Source of the DNA: Streptomyces sp. MUM 178J
GTDB lineage: Bacteria > Actinomycetota > Actinomycetes > Streptomycetales > Streptomycetaceae
NCBI RefSeq assembly: GCF_022414575.1
Contig: NZ_JADWYQ010000004.1
Span: 211,921 to 275,920, forward strand
Length of the DNA stretch: 64,000 nucleotides
Reading direction: 5' to 3'
Made by a program: the position numbers and the translations under genes. Position 1 is the stretch's first letter. Each line of letters starts with the position of its first letter. Shown piece by piece: positions 28,950 through 38,933 of the stretch. Below the pieces are notes generated by a model. The model made no database searches, had not been told where the DNA came from, and worked only from the letters and a program-made list of their open reading frames with translations.

Positions 28950-30081
28950 CGGTCGTCGCCTCCTGGGCAGTCGCGGGCCGCCGCGCCGGGGCGTCCAGGC
29001 GGCGATAGAGGTAGTACGCGGCACAGGCCCCCTCGCTGGAGACCATCGTGGCCCCGAGCGGGGTGCGCGGGGTGCAGGCGACGCCGAACGCCTCGCACTC
29101 GTGCGGCTTGATCAGCCCCTGCAGCACCTCGCCGCTGCGGCACATCGTCGGCTCTGCGGTGTGCATCGACTCCACGTCGAAGCGGCGCTCCGCGTCGTAC
29201 TCCCAGAACGCCTCCGCGAGCCGCCAGCCGCTGCCGGGAATCACCCCGATGCCGCGCCACGCCCGGTCGGCGACCTCGAAGACCGCCTCGATCATGCGTA
29301 GCGCGACGGGGTTGCCCTCCTCGCGGACGGCCCGCGCATAGGCGTTCTCCACCCGGTGCTCACCGCGTTCGAGCTGCCGCACGGCCCGCCGGACCCCTTC
29401 CAGGATGTCCAGCGGCTCGAACCCCGTCACCACGATGGGCGCCTTGTGCCGCTCGGCGAGCGGCGGGTACTCCCGCGTGCCCATCACACTGCACACATGG
29501 CCCGCCGCCAGGAACGCCTGCACCCGGCAGTCCGGCGCGCCCATGATGGCCTCGACGGCCGGGGGAACCCGCACATGCGACACCAGCAGGCTGAAGTTGC
29601 GGACGCCCAGCCGCCGCGCCTCGTGCACGGTCATCGCGTTCGCGGGCGCCGTGGTCTCGAAGCCGATGCCGAAGAAGACGACCTCCTTCTCCGGGTGACG
29701 GCGGGCCAGTTCGAGCGCGTCCATCGGCGAGTACACCACCCGCACGTCCCCGCCCTCGCCGCGCACCCGGAACAGATCGCGGCCGGTGCCGGGCACACGC
29801 AGCATGTCGCCGAACGAACAGAAGATCACATCCGGTCGGGAGGCGATCTCCAGCGCCTTGTCGATCATCTCCAGCGGGGTCACGCACACCGGGCAGCCCG
29901 GGCCGTGGATCAACTCCACCGTGTCGGGCAGAAGCTGGTCGATGCCGTGCCGGATGATCGAGTGGGTCTGGCCGCCGCAGACCTCCATCAGCGCCCAGGG
30001 GCCGGTGACGGCCGTGGCGTGGATGTCGTCCAGCAGCCGGCGGGCGAGTTCGGGGTCGTGGAATTCTTCGATGTACTTCAC
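28942..30081 (-). CDS. hypD: Hydrogenase maturation protein HypD
   Basis: 379-aa iron-sulfur protein that, with HypC, assembles the Fe(CN)2CO unit. The motifs [26 protein letters not shown] and the C-terminal cysteine-rich [11 protein letters not shown] are all present. It starts with GTG overlapping the hypC stop (GTGA). The length is normal. Confidence 0.95.
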   Translation of the reverse strand: MKYIEEFHDPELARRLLDDIHATAVTGPWALMEVCGGQTHSIIRHGIDQLLPDTVELIHGPGCPVCVTPLEMIDKALEIASRPDVIFCSFGDMLRVPGTGRDLFRVRGEGGDVRVVYSPMDALELARRHPEKEVVFFGIGFETTAPANAMTVHEARRLGVRNFSLLVSHVRVPPAVEAIMGAPDCRVQAFLAAGHVCSVMGTREYPPLAERHKAPIVVTGFEPLDILEGVRRAVRQLERGEHRVENAYARAVREEGNPVALRMIEAVFEVADRAWRGIGVIPGSGWRLAEAFWEYDAERRFDVESMHTAEPTMCRSGEVLQGLIKPHECEAFGVACTPRTPLGATMVSSEGACAAYYLYRRLDAPARRPATAQEATTVG

Positions 30082-30410
30082 CGCGGCTCCTGAGGTGCGA
30101 GGGCCGCCGTCCGCCCGGCGGCCGGTTCGTCGGTCAGTCCGGCCTCGGCGGCCGCACGGCTCCAGGGGTCGCCGAACTCCTCCTCCAGCAGACCCAGTTC
30201 CCCGAAGAGCCGCAGCGAGGCCCGCGCGGACTCCTCGTCGAGCCGCTGCAGGGCGAAGCCGACATGGACGATGACGTACTCGCCCTCCTCCGCCTCGGGC
30301 ACATAGGCGAGGCAGACGTCCTTCACCACCCCGCCGAAGTCGACGCGCGCCATCTGCGTGCCGTCCCGTTCAAAGACCCCGACCACCTTGCCGGGCACCG
30401 CCAGGCACAT
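30078..30410 (-). CDS. hypC: Hydrogenase assembly chaperone HypC, extended
   Basis: 110-aa HypC/HupF chaperone. The conserved N-terminus MCLAVPGKV supplies the essential Cys2. The normal HypC fold ends near residue 80 ([14 protein letters not shown]), and about 30 further residues rich in Ala/Glu/Pro follow, a tail longer than usual. It binds HypD and then the large subunit. It lies 38 bp downstream of hypF. Confidence 0.92.
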   Translation of the reverse strand: MCLAVPGKVVGVFERDGTQMARVDFGGVVKDVCLAYVPEAEEGEYVIVHVGFALQRLDEESARASLRLFGELGLLEEEFGDPWSRAAAEAGLTDEPAAGRTAALAPQEPR

Positions 30411-30448
30411 GGTGTTCTCCGTTCGTCGCTGGTTCGTTGACTGGCCGT

Positions 30449-32863
30449 CTAGGTCGTGCCGTCCCGCCGCGCGGCCACGAGAAGCTGGCCCAGGGCGAGC
30501 CCTCCGTCGCCCGGCGGCACCTCGCCGTGGCGCAGCACGGTCAGTCCCGCGGCCCCCAGCCGTCCGGCGCACTCCTCGTCGAGCAGCGCATTGGCGAACA
30601 CGCCGCCGGTCAGGCCCACCGCCTCGGCCCCGGTCTCCCGGCGGGCCGCCAGACACACCTCGGTGACCGCCGCCGCCACCGCCCGGTGGAACCGCGCCGC
30701 CACGACCGGGGCGGGCGCCCCGCCGCGCAGGTCCGCGACCGCCGCCCGCAGGACGGGAGCGGGATCGATCAGGGTGACGCCACCGGGACCGGTCCCGCGC
30801 AGCCCGAAGCCGTACGCGCGTCCGTCGCCGTCCCACGCCCGCGCGGCGGCGGCCTCCAACTCGACGGCCGCCTGTGCCTCGTAGCCCGCCCGGTGGCACA
30901 CCCCGGCCAGGGAGGACACGGCGTCGAACAGCCGGCCCATGCTGGAGGTGGGGACGCAGGCGAGGCCCCGCTCCAGCTGACGTGCCAGCAGCCGCAGCTC
31001 ATCGGGCGCGCAGGCCGCGGTGCACGGCAGATCCGGGTCCCAGGCGACGCCGGCCGCACGCAGCCGGGCCAGCGCCATCCGGCAGGGGTTGGCCACGCCC
31101 GCGTCCCCGCCGGGCAGCGGGGCATAGGCGAGATGGGCGAGCCGCCGGTATCCGCGGTAGTCGGCCAGCAGCACCTCGCCGCCCCACACCGCGCCGTCGT
31201 CGCCGTAGCCGGTGCCGTCGAAGGCCACCCCGATGACGGGCGCGCTTCCGTCGAGGCCGTGCTCGGCCATGAGGGAGGCGACATGGGCGTGGTGGTGCTG
31301 CACGCGCCGCAGCGGCAACCCCGCCCCGGCCGCGCGGCGTGCGGCACGGCGCGCCGAGAGGTATCCCGGGTGGCGGTCGGCGGCCAGAAGTCCGGGGGCG
31401 ACGCCGGTCAGCTCCGTCAGCCGGCGCTCCGCGGCCTCGGCCGCCTCCGCCGTGGCGAGGTCCGCCATGTCGCCCACGTGGGGGGAGAACCACGCCTCGT
31501 GCCCCGCGCCGAGGCACAGCGTGTTCTTCAGGTCGCCGCCGACGGCCAGCGTCGGCGGGACGGCCGACGGCAGTGCGACGGGGGAGGGCGCATAGCCGCG
31601 TGAGCGGCGCAGCACCAGCACCCCGCCGTCGTCCGGGCGGAGACGGACCACGGAGTCGTCGCACGGCGCCGCGACGGCCCGGTCGTGCCAGAGCCAGGCG
31701 TCGGCGATCCCGGCGAGGCGGCGGACCGCATCGCCGTCATCGGTCACGATCGACTCGCCCGAGCGGTTGCCGCTGGTCATGACGAGCACGCGCGGGCCGG
31801 GTGGATCGCCGGGCAGCCCGAACAGCAGCCGGTGCAGCGGGGTGTACGGCAGCATCACCCCCACATGCGGACTGCCCGGGCAGACGCCCCCGGCCAGTCC
31901 CCGCTCCGCCGCGGCCCCGGCCGTGCGGCGGCGCAGCAGCACGATCGGACGGCGGCGGCCGGCCAGCACCGTGCGCTCCGCGGGACTGATGTGCGCGATC
32001 CGCTCCGCCGCGTCGAGGTCCGCGCACATGACCGCGAACGGCTTGCCGCCGCGCTCCTTTCGTGCGCGCAGCGCCTCCACGGCGGCCGGGTCGTCGGCGG
32101 CGCAGGCGAGGTGGTATCCGCCGAGGCCCTTGACCGCCAGGACCGCGCCCCGCGCCAGGAGCTCCCGCGCCCGGTCCAGGGCCTGCTCGCCCTGGCACTC
32201 GGGCCGCGCGCCGCGGGCGAGGGTGAGGCGGAGCCGCGGCCCGCAGTCGGGGCAGGCGACCGGCTGGGCGTGGAAGCGGCGGTCGGCCGGGTCCGCGTAC
32301 TCCCGTGCGCACAGCGGGCACAGCGGGAACGCGGCCATCGTGGTGGCGGCCCGGTCGTAGGGGAGGCCGGTCGCGATGGTGAAGCGAGGCCCGCAGTGCG
32401 TACAGGTGATGAAAGGGTGCCGGTGGCGGCGGTCCCCGGGGTCGGCCAGCTCTCTCAGGCAGTCGGCGCACACGGCGGTGTCGGGCGGGATCGCCGTCCT
32501 GGCGCTCCCGCCCCCGTCCACGGTGTCGTCCGAGGGCAGGATCGTGAAGTCTCGGCCGCCCGTGGCCCGTACGGGTTCCCAGTCGACTCCGGTCACGGCC
32601 GCCAGCGGCGGCTGCTCCTCCCGCAGCCGTCTGCAGAACTCCTCGACAGCCGCAGCCGGGCCCTCCACCTCGGCGGTGACGCCGTCCGTTCCGTTGCGGA
32701 CGAAGCCCGCCAGGGCGAGGCCCCTCGCCAGCCGGCACACGAACGGCCGGAAGCCCACGCCCTGCACCGTGCCGCGCACCCGGACCCGGAGGCGCACCGC
32801 CGTGCCCGGCGAGGCGTCGGCCTCGAGCGGGTCCGGCGCGGTGCGCGTCGGGGTGTCCTTCAC
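30449..32863 (-). CDS. hypF: Carbamoyltransferase HypF
   Basis: 804-aa, full length. Domains in order: acylphosphatase (VQGVGFRPFVCRLA near residue 35), two zinc fingers (CADCLRE to CTHCG, and CPLC to CPDCG), a YrdC/Sua5-like domain, and a Kae1-like carbamoyltransferase with HHHAHVASLMAEHGL. It uses carbamoyl phosphate and ATP to make the cyanide precursor for HypE. The GTG start overlaps the hypB stop. Confidence 0.95.
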   Translation of the reverse strand: MKDTPTRTAPDPLEADASPGTAVRLRVRVRGTVQGVGFRPFVCRLARGLALAGFVRNGTDGVTAEVEGPAAAVEEFCRRLREEQPPLAAVTGVDWEPVRATGGRDFTILPSDDTVDGGGSARTAIPPDTAVCADCLRELADPGDRRHRHPFITCTHCGPRFTIATGLPYDRAATTMAAFPLCPLCAREYADPADRRFHAQPVACPDCGPRLRLTLARGARPECQGEQALDRARELLARGAVLAVKGLGGYHLACAADDPAAVEALRARKERGGKPFAVMCADLDAAERIAHISPAERTVLAGRRRPIVLLRRRTAGAAAERGLAGGVCPGSPHVGVMLPYTPLHRLLFGLPGDPPGPRVLVMTSGNRSGESIVTDDGDAVRRLAGIADAWLWHDRAVAAPCDDSVVRLRPDDGGVLVLRRSRGYAPSPVALPSAVPPTLAVGGDLKNTLCLGAGHEAWFSPHVGDMADLATAEAAEAAERRLTELTGVAPGLLAADRHPGYLSARRAARRAAGAGLPLRRVQHHHAHVASLMAEHGLDGSAPVIGVAFDGTGYGDDGAVWGGEVLLADYRGYRRLAHLAYAPLPGGDAGVANPCRMALARLRAAGVAWDPDLPCTAACAPDELRLLARQLERGLACVPTSSMGRLFDAVSSLAGVCHRAGYEAQAAVELEAAAARAWDGDGRAYGFGLRGTGPGGVTLIDPAPVLRAAVADLRGGAPAPVVAARFHRAVAAAVTEVCLAARRETGAEAVGLTGGVFANALLDEECAGRLGAAGLTVLRHGEVPPGDGGLALGQLLVAARRDGTT

Positions 32864-33666
32864 AGGGCGGAGCCCGCGCCGACGGACCCGTGGCTGTGCG
32901 GTCGGCCGTCCGCACCGCGGCCGTGGCCGTGTTCTTGCCCGTGGTCATGGGCGTGGTCGTGGCCGTGGGCGCTCAGGTGCTCCGCGGCGAGCAGCGGACG
33001 GTGCGGCTCGGCCCCGTCGCACACCGCCGCCACCCGGTCCGTGAACGCGTCCACGCCCCGCCCGAGGCGGGCGCTGGTGCGCAGCACCTCCACGCCCGGG
33101 TTGATCCGCTCGACATGGGCCAGGAACTCCGCCTCGTCAAAGCAGACGGCCTCCGCCAGATCGGTCTTGGTCAGCACGACCAGGTGTGCCAGACCGAAGG
33201 CGGTCGGGTACTTGACCGGCTTGTCCTCGCCCTCGGTGACCGACATCAGCGCCACCCGGAGGGTCTCGCCGAGGTCGTAGGAGGCGGGGCAGACCAGATT
33301 GCCCACGTTCTCCACGAAGAGCGCCCGGATCCCGTCGGGCAGCCATCCCGTCACATGGGCGCGCAGCTGCGCGGCTTCCAGATGGCAGAGCCCGCCGGTC
33401 AGGAGCTGCTTGACGGGTGCGCCTGAGCGCGCCAGCCGGCGTGCGTCGTTCTCGGTCGCCAGGTCGGCGGTGAGCGCGGCCGCAGGCAGCCCGCGTTCGG
33501 CGGCCCGGCGCAGCACGTTCTCCAGCAGGGCGGTCTTGCCGCTGCCCGGGCTGGACAGCAGATTGACGGCCGTCACGCCCCTGGCCGCCAGTTCGGCGCG
33601 GAGACCGGCGGCCAGATCGTCGTTCTTGGCCAGTACGGCCTCGCGTAGCTCGACGCTGCGGCACAT
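32860..33666 (-). CDS. hypB: Ni-inserting GTPase HypB with C-terminal His-rich tail
   Basis: 268-aa SIMIBI GTPase that delivers nickel. P-loop SSPGSGKTAL is near residue 39, the metal-site GGLCHLEA near 103 and VLTKTDL for guanine recognition. The usual N-terminal histidine stretch is absent. Instead the last 35 residues carry about ten histidines (HGHDHAHDHGQEHGH, then HSHG), so the nickel store has moved to the C-terminus. It overlaps hypA by 1 nt and hypF by 4 nt. Confidence 0.94.
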   Translation of the reverse strand: MCRSVELREAVLAKNDDLAAGLRAELAARGVTAVNLLSSPGSGKTALLENVLRRAAERGLPAAALTADLATENDARRLARSGAPVKQLLTGGLCHLEAAQLRAHVTGWLPDGIRALFVENVGNLVCPASYDLGETLRVALMSVTEGEDKPVKYPTAFGLAHLVVLTKTDLAEAVCFDEAEFLAHVERINPGVEVLRTSARLGRGVDAFTDRVAAVCDGAEPHRPLLAAEHLSAHGHDHAHDHGQEHGHGRGADGRPHSHGSVGAGSAL

Positions 33667-34088
33667 CAGGCGTCCTCTTCTCTCCCCGCGGAACGGGGCG
33701 CGACCGGACAGGGCTCCCGGTCCGGCGGGCGTACGTCGTCGGGCTGCGCGAGCTGTACGCCGATCAGCTCCAGTTCGCGTCCGGCGAGCAGTCGTGCGGC
33801 GGGCCGCTCGCACCGCGGGCACCACAGCCGGGGCGGGGAGCCGACGGCGAACTCGGCGTCGCAGCCGTCGCACGCGGCGCGGGCGGGCACCTCCTCGACG
33901 ATCAGTTCCGCACCGGCCAGCGCGGTGCCTTCGGCGGCCAGCCGGAAGGAGAACCGCAGGGCGTCGCCGACCACGCCGGACAGTTCGCCGACGCGCAGCC
34001 GTACGGCGTCCACCGAGGCCGCACCATGTGCGCGTGCTGTCTCCTGGGCCCGCTCGACGACGGCTGCGGCGATCGACAGTTCGTGCAT
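33666..34088 (-). CDS. hypA: Nickel metallochaperone HypA
   Basis: 140-aa protein that begins MHELSIA, giving the nickel-binding His2. The zinc site is CDGC...CPRC near residues 72-93. The last 30 residues are longer and more polar than in typical HypA. It is the first gene of the leftward hyp operon, divergent from hypX across about 180 bp (34089-34269) that must hold both promoters; no clear -35/-10 was fixed. Confidence 0.93.
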   Translation of the reverse strand: MHELSIAAAVVERAQETARAHGAASVDAVRLRVGELSGVVGDALRFSFRLAAEGTALAGAELIVEEVPARAACDGCDAEFAVGSPPRLWCPRCERPAARLLAGRELELIGVQLAQPDDVRPPDREPCPVAPRSAGREEDA

Positions 34089-34269
34089 GGGTCCCCACGC
34101 TAGGCGTGGCGGGGCGCCGGCTTTCGGATGGCGTACGCGGGGCGGCCTCCGATTCCACCCGCTGGCCCAAACCCGGCGCGGTGTGCGGCGCGCCCGTGTC
34201 GTCGGCGGCGCCCCGGCGGCCACCATCGGCGGTCGGGAGCCGAGCCGAACGCCGATCCGAGGAGCCGTC

Positions 34270-35961
34270 ATGCGGGTGCTGCTGGTCGCCAGCGCGTTCA
34301 ACAGCCTGTCGCAGCGAGTCCAGTGCGAGCTGAGGGACCGGGGCCACGCCGTCTCGGTCGAGCTGGCCGGCCGCGGCGGGGTGCGTCCCGACGCCGTGGC
34401 CCGCCACGCCCCGGACCTCGTGGTCGCGCCGATGCTCACCGTCGCGATCCCCGAGGAGGTGTGGTCTACGTACACCTGTCTGATCGTGCATCCCGGTCCG
34501 CCGGGGGACAGGGGGCCGTCCTCCCTGGACCGCGCACTCCAGGGCGGCGTCGAACGGTGGGGGGTGACGGTACTTCAGGCGGTCGCGGAGATGGACGCCG
34601 GTCCCGTCTGGGCGTCGGCGGCCTTCGACGTGCCGGCGGGCGTCGGCAAGAGCGACCTCTACCGCGGCGAGGTCGCCGACGCTGCGGCGGAAGCGGTGCT
34701 CCTGGCTGTCGAACGCTTCTCCTCGGGGACATACGCACCGGCGCCGCAGTCTCCGGCTGCGGCCTCGGTGTTCCCGTATATGAGTCAGGAGGAGCGACGG
34801 ATCGACTGGCTGCGGGAGCCGACGTCCTCCGTGCTGCGCAGGCTGCGGGCCGCCGACTCCCATCCGGGCGTGCTCGACCGGCTCCTGGGAGGCGAGTGGT
34901 ATCTGTGCGGCGGCCATGAGGAGGACACCCTCACGGGACCGCCGGGCGAGCTGCTGGCCACCCGGCACGGGGCCGTGTGCCGGGCCACCGCCGACGGCGC
35001 GGTGTGGATTCCGCAGCTGCGGCCCAGGCGGGCTTCCGGCGGCCCGGCGACGTTCAAGCTCCCTGCGGCCCTGGCGCTCGGCGACCGGCTGCCGGCCGTT
35101 CCCGAGCTGCCCGGCCCGCTGCGGCCGCCTGCGGGGCGGAGCACCTGGTCGGACATCCGCTATGAGGAGCAGGGGGCGGTCGGGTTCCTGCGGTTCTCGT
35201 TCCCGGGCGGCGCGATGGGCGTCGACCACTGCCGCCGGCTGCTCGACGCCTACCGTGTGGCGCTGACCCGGCCGACGGACGTTCTGGTGCTGGGCGGGAG
35301 GCGCGACTTCTTCTCCAACGGCATCCATCTGGGCGTCATCGAGGCCGCGGCCGACCCCGCGGCGGAGTCGCGGGCGTGCATCGAGGCCATGGACGACCTG
35401 GTGGAGGCGGTGCTCACCACGACCGACCGGCTCGTCGTGGCCGCCCTGGCGGGCAACGCGGCGGCGGGCGGGGTGATGCTGGCGCTCGCCGCGGACGAGG
35501 TGTGGTGCAGATCCGGAAGTGTGCTCAACCCCCACTACCGGCTGATGGGCCTCACCGGCTCCGAGTTCTGGACGTACACGCTGCCGCGGCGGGTGGGCGC
35601 GGCGGCTGCCGGACGGCTGATGCGCGAGGCGGAGCCGGTGAGCGCCCGGGCCGCGCTGGGCCTGGGGCTCGTCGACCGGGTGGTGGAGTGCGGCCCGGAG
35701 GACTTCGCCGACCAGGTCGCCCGTTCGGCCGAGCGGCTCGCCTCGTCGGCCGCGCTGCGCTCCCGTGTCGGGGCGAAGAAGGCGGCCCGGGAGCGCGACG
35801 AGGCCGTCCGCCCGCTGAGCGACTGGCGGGCGGAGGAGCTGAAGCGCATGCGGGGCGTCTTCGACGACCCGGAGGCTCCGTATCACGCGCTGCGGTCGGC
35901 TTTTGTGCGCAAACAGCCCCGTCCCGGCGTGCCCACCACCCCAGACATGCCCGAATTGTGA
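34270..35961 (+). CDS. hypX: HypX (CO-ligand synthesis under aerobic conditions)
   Basis: 563-aa two-domain enzyme: an N-terminal formyl-THF hydrolase/transferase-like part (1 to about 270; HPGPPGDRGPSSLD) and a C-terminal enoyl-CoA hydratase-like part (about 290-550). HypX makes the CO ligand from formyl-tetrahydrofolate so that [NiFe] hydrogenases can mature in air, which fits an oxygen-tolerant enzyme in an aerobic actinomycete. Its last residues, TPDMPEL, recall the tail of the small protein at 40201. Confidence 0.92.
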   Translation: MRVLLVASAFNSLSQRVQCELRDRGHAVSVELAGRGGVRPDAVARHAPDLVVAPMLTVAIPEEVWSTYTCLIVHPGPPGDRGPSSLDRALQGGVERWGVTVLQAVAEMDAGPVWASAAFDVPAGVGKSDLYRGEVADAAAEAVLLAVERFSSGTYAPAPQSPAAASVFPYMSQEERRIDWLREPTSSVLRRLRAADSHPGVLDRLLGGEWYLCGGHEEDTLTGPPGELLATRHGAVCRATADGAVWIPQLRPRRASGGPATFKLPAALALGDRLPAVPELPGPLRPPAGRSTWSDIRYEEQGAVGFLRFSFPGGAMGVDHCRRLLDAYRVALTRPTDVLVLGGRRDFFSNGIHLGVIEAAADPAAESRACIEAMDDLVEAVLTTTDRLVVAALAGNAAAGGVMLALAADEVWCRSGSVLNPHYRLMGLTGSEFWTYTLPRRVGAAAAGRLMREAEPVSARAALGLGLVDRVVECGPEDFADQVARSAERLASSAALRSRVGAKKAARERDEAVRPLSDWRAEELKRMRGVFDDPEAPYHALRSAFVRKQPRPGVPTTPDMPEL

Positions 35962-36017
35962 GCATTGTTACGGCGTGAAAGCCTGCCGTAGAGGCCGTCG
36001 GCAGAAAGGAATCCGCC

Positions 36018-37085
36018 ATGAGCACGGGAACCGAGGCGTCGCTGAACGAGGCCGCCGCCTCCGTGGACGAGGTCCATATCCTGTGGACCTCGGAGGGGAT
36101 GAGCTGCGACGGGGACACGGTGTCGGTCACGGCAGCCTCGCTGCCCAGCCTGGAGGACGTCGTCCTCGGCGCGATCCCCGGCCTGCCGAAGGTCGTCCTG
36201 CACAACAAGGTCCTGGCGTACGAGAGCGGCGACGACTTCATGGCGGCCTTCCACCGGGCGGCCCGTGACGAGCTGGGCCCCTTTGTGCTCGTCGTGGAGG
36301 GCTCCATCCCCAATGAGCGTGTCAACGGCGACGGCTACTGGGCGGCGATGGGCAACGATCCGAAAACCGGGGAGCCCATCACCTTCAACACCTGGCTCGA
36401 CCGGCTGGCGCCCAAGGCGTTCGCCGTCGTGGCCGTCGGCACCTGCGCCGCCTACGGCGGAATCCACGCCATGGCCGGCAACCCCACCGGCTCGATGGGC
36501 CTTGCCGACTATCTGGGCTGGGACTTCCGCTCGGCCGCGGGCATGCCGATCGTGAACGTGCCGGGCTGCCCCGTCCAGCCCGACAACTTCATGGAGACGC
36601 TCACCTGGCTGCTCTACCAGGCGGCGGGCCTCGCTCCGCCGCTTCCGCTCGACGAACAGCTGCGGCCCACCTGGCTGTTCGGCAAGACTGTCCACGAGGG
36701 GTGCGACCGCGCCGCCTACTACGAGCAGGGCGACTTCGCCAAGGACTACAACTCCCCCAAATGCCAGGTGAAGATCGGCTGCTGGGGGCCCGTGGTGAAC
36801 TGCAACGTCACCAAGCGCGGCTGGATGGACGGCGTCGGCGGCTGCCCCAACGTCGGAGGCATCTGCATCGGCTGCACCATGCCGGGCTTCCCCGACAAGT
36901 TCATGCCCTTCATGGACGAGGCGCCCGGCGCCAGCATCTCCTCCAGCATCCTCTCCTCCTCGTACGGCCCGCTCATCCGGTCCCTGCGCGCCATCACCAA
37001 CAAGGCGGCCAACCGCGAACCCAAGTGGCGGCACGACCGCGAGCTCGTCACCTCCGGCTACAACCCCCGCTGGCCGCACCGCTGA
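36018..37085 (+). CDS. hhyS: [NiFe]-hydrogenase small subunit (group 1h type)
   Basis: 355-aa electron-transfer subunit. There is no Tat signal, so it stays cytoplasmic as in group 1h (group 5) enzymes. Near the N-terminus the proximal-cluster motif reads C30-D-G-D33 in place of the usual C-x-x-C; an aspartate cluster ligand is reported for high-affinity actinobacterial-type enzymes. Other cluster ligands are in GTCAAYGG, PGCPV, and the C-rich KIGCWGPVVNCN / GGCPNVGGICIGCTMPGF region. It oxidises H2, probably at atmospheric level, together with the next gene. Confidence 0.94.
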   Translation: MSTGTEASLNEAAASVDEVHILWTSEGMSCDGDTVSVTAASLPSLEDVVLGAIPGLPKVVLHNKVLAYESGDDFMAAFHRAARDELGPFVLVVEGSIPNERVNGDGYWAAMGNDPKTGEPITFNTWLDRLAPKAFAVVAVGTCAAYGGIHAMAGNPTGSMGLADYLGWDFRSAAGMPIVNVPGCPVQPDNFMETLTWLLYQAAGLAPPLPLDEQLRPTWLFGKTVHEGCDRAAYYEQGDFAKDYNSPKCQVKIGCWGPVVNCNVTKRGWMDGVGGCPNVGGICIGCTMPGFPDKFMPFMDEAPGASISSSILSSSYGPLIRSLRAITNKAANREPKWRHDRELVTSGYNPRWPHR

Positions 37086-37133
37086 CCCGCTTCCGCCCGC
37101 CCCCGCCGAAGACCGCCCCGGAAAGGACCGTCC

Positions 37134-38921
37134 GTGTCGAGCGAGACCCTCGTGCCGTCCCAGCAGCGTGAACTGACCGACGTCGCGTTTGACCCCATCA
37201 CCAGGATCGTCGGCAACCTGGGCATCTACACGAAGATCGACTTTCCGCGCCGGGAAGTCGTCGAATGCCGCAGCACCTCGTCCATCTTCCGCGGCTACAG
37301 CGTCTTCATGAAGGGCAAGGACCCCCGGGACGCCCACTTCATCACCAGCCGCATCTGCGGCATCTGCGGCGACAACCACGCCACCTGCTCCGTCTACGCC
37401 CAGAACATGGCCTACGGGGTCAAGCCCCCGCCGCTCGCGGACTGGATCATCAACCTCGGCGAAGCCGCCGAGTACATGTTCGACCACACGATCTTCCAGG
37501 ACAACATGGTCTTCGTCGACTACTGCGAACGCATGGTCAAGGAGACCAACCCGGGGGTGTGGGAACGCGCCGAGCGCACCCCCGCGCCACGCGCCGACCG
37601 GCACGGCCTGCGCACCATCGGCGAGATCATGGCCTCGTACAACCCCTTCGAGGGGAGCACGTACAAGGAAGCCCTCGAGATGAGCCGGCTCACCCGGGAG
37701 ATGATCTGCCTGATGGAGGGCCGGCACGTCCACCCCTCCACGCTCTACCCAGGCGGCGTCGGCACCGTCGCCACCCCGCAGGTCTTCACCGACTACCTCG
37801 TCCGGCTCACCCGCTGCCTCGACTTCATCAAGCGCGCGGTCGCCATGAACGACGACGTCTTCGACTTCTTCTACGAGGCCCTGCCCGGCTACGAGGAGGT
37901 CGGCCGCCGCCGTACGCTGCTCGGCTGCTGGGGCGCCTTCCAGGACCCGGAGGTCGTCGACTACGACTACCGGACGATGAACACCTGGGGCAACGCCATG
38001 TTCGTCACCCCCGGCATCGTCGTCGACAACCAGCTCGTCACCACCGACCTGGTCGACATCAACCTGGGCATGCGCATCCTGCTGGGCAGCTCGTACTACG
38101 AGGACTGGGAGGGCGAGGAGACCTTCGTCGACACCGACCCCCTGGGCAATCCCGTCGACCGGCGCCACCCCTGGAACCAGACCACGCTGCCCGCGCCGCA
38201 GAAGCGGGACCTCAACGGCGGAAACTACAGCTGGGTGATGAGCCCCCGCTGGTACGACAAGCGCACCGGCGACCATCTCGCGCTGGACACCGGCGGCGGA
38301 CCCATCGCCCGCCTGTGGGCCACCGCGCTCGCCGACAAGGTCCGCACCCCGTACGTCCGTTCCACCGGGCACAGCGTGGAGATCGACCTGCCCAGGACGC
38401 CGTCGAGCCCCGAAGTGCGCCTGGAGTGGAAGCCGCCCGCCTTCCCCAACACCATCGAACGCAACCGCGCCCGCATGTACTTCGTCGCCTACGCCGCCGG
38501 GATGGCGCTGCACTTCGTCGACAAGGCCCTGGGCGAGGTGCGGGCCGGGCGCACCAAGGTCTTCCAGGACTTCACCGTCCCCTCCGACGGCATCGGCGTC
38601 GGCTTCCACGAGGCCGTCCGCGGAGTCCTCTCGCACCACCTGGTGATCCGCGACCGGAAGATCGCCAACTACCACCCGTATCCGCCCACCCCGTGGAACG
38701 CCAGCCCCCGAGACAGCTACGGAACGCCGGGCCCGTACGAGGACGCCGTACAGGGCTGCCCCATCTTCGAGGAGAACGGCCCCGACGGCTTCAAGGGCAT
38801 CGACATCATGCGCACCGTGCGCAGCTTTGACCCCTGTCTGCCCTGCGGCGTCCATATGTACCTCGGCGGCGGACGCACCCTGAAGCAGTCCCACTCGCCG
38901 ACCTTCGGCGCACACTCCTGA
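37134..38921 (+). CDS. hhyL: [NiFe]-hydrogenase large subunit (group 1h type)
   Basis: 595-aa catalytic subunit. The N-terminal nickel motif is RIC75GIC78GDNH82 and the C-terminal one is DPC568LPC571GVH574. A 21-residue tail follows His574 and would be removed by the protease encoded at 42184. The GTG at 37134 has an AAAGGA site; the gene is 48 bp after the small subunit. With the Asp-ligand small subunit and the accessory set, this fits the high-affinity uptake enzymes that let Streptomyces scavenge trace H2. Confidence 0.95.
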   Translation: MSSETLVPSQQRELTDVAFDPITRIVGNLGIYTKIDFPRREVVECRSTSSIFRGYSVFMKGKDPRDAHFITSRICGICGDNHATCSVYAQNMAYGVKPPPLADWIINLGEAAEYMFDHTIFQDNMVFVDYCERMVKETNPGVWERAERTPAPRADRHGLRTIGEIMASYNPFEGSTYKEALEMSRLTREMICLMEGRHVHPSTLYPGGVGTVATPQVFTDYLVRLTRCLDFIKRAVAMNDDVFDFFYEALPGYEEVGRRRTLLGCWGAFQDPEVVDYDYRTMNTWGNAMFVTPGIVVDNQLVTTDLVDINLGMRILLGSSYYEDWEGEETFVDTDPLGNPVDRRHPWNQTTLPAPQKRDLNGGNYSWVMSPRWYDKRTGDHLALDTGGGPIARLWATALADKVRTPYVRSTGHSVEIDLPRTPSSPEVRLEWKPPAFPNTIERNRARMYFVAYAAGMALHFVDKALGEVRAGRTKVFQDFTVPSDGIGVGFHEAVRGVLSHHLVIRDRKIANYHPYPPTPWNASPRDSYGTPGPYEDAVQGCPIFEENGPDGFKGIDIMRTVRSFDPCLPCGVHMYLGGGRTLKQSHSPTFGAHS

Positions 38922-38933
38922 AGGGAGGCGGCC

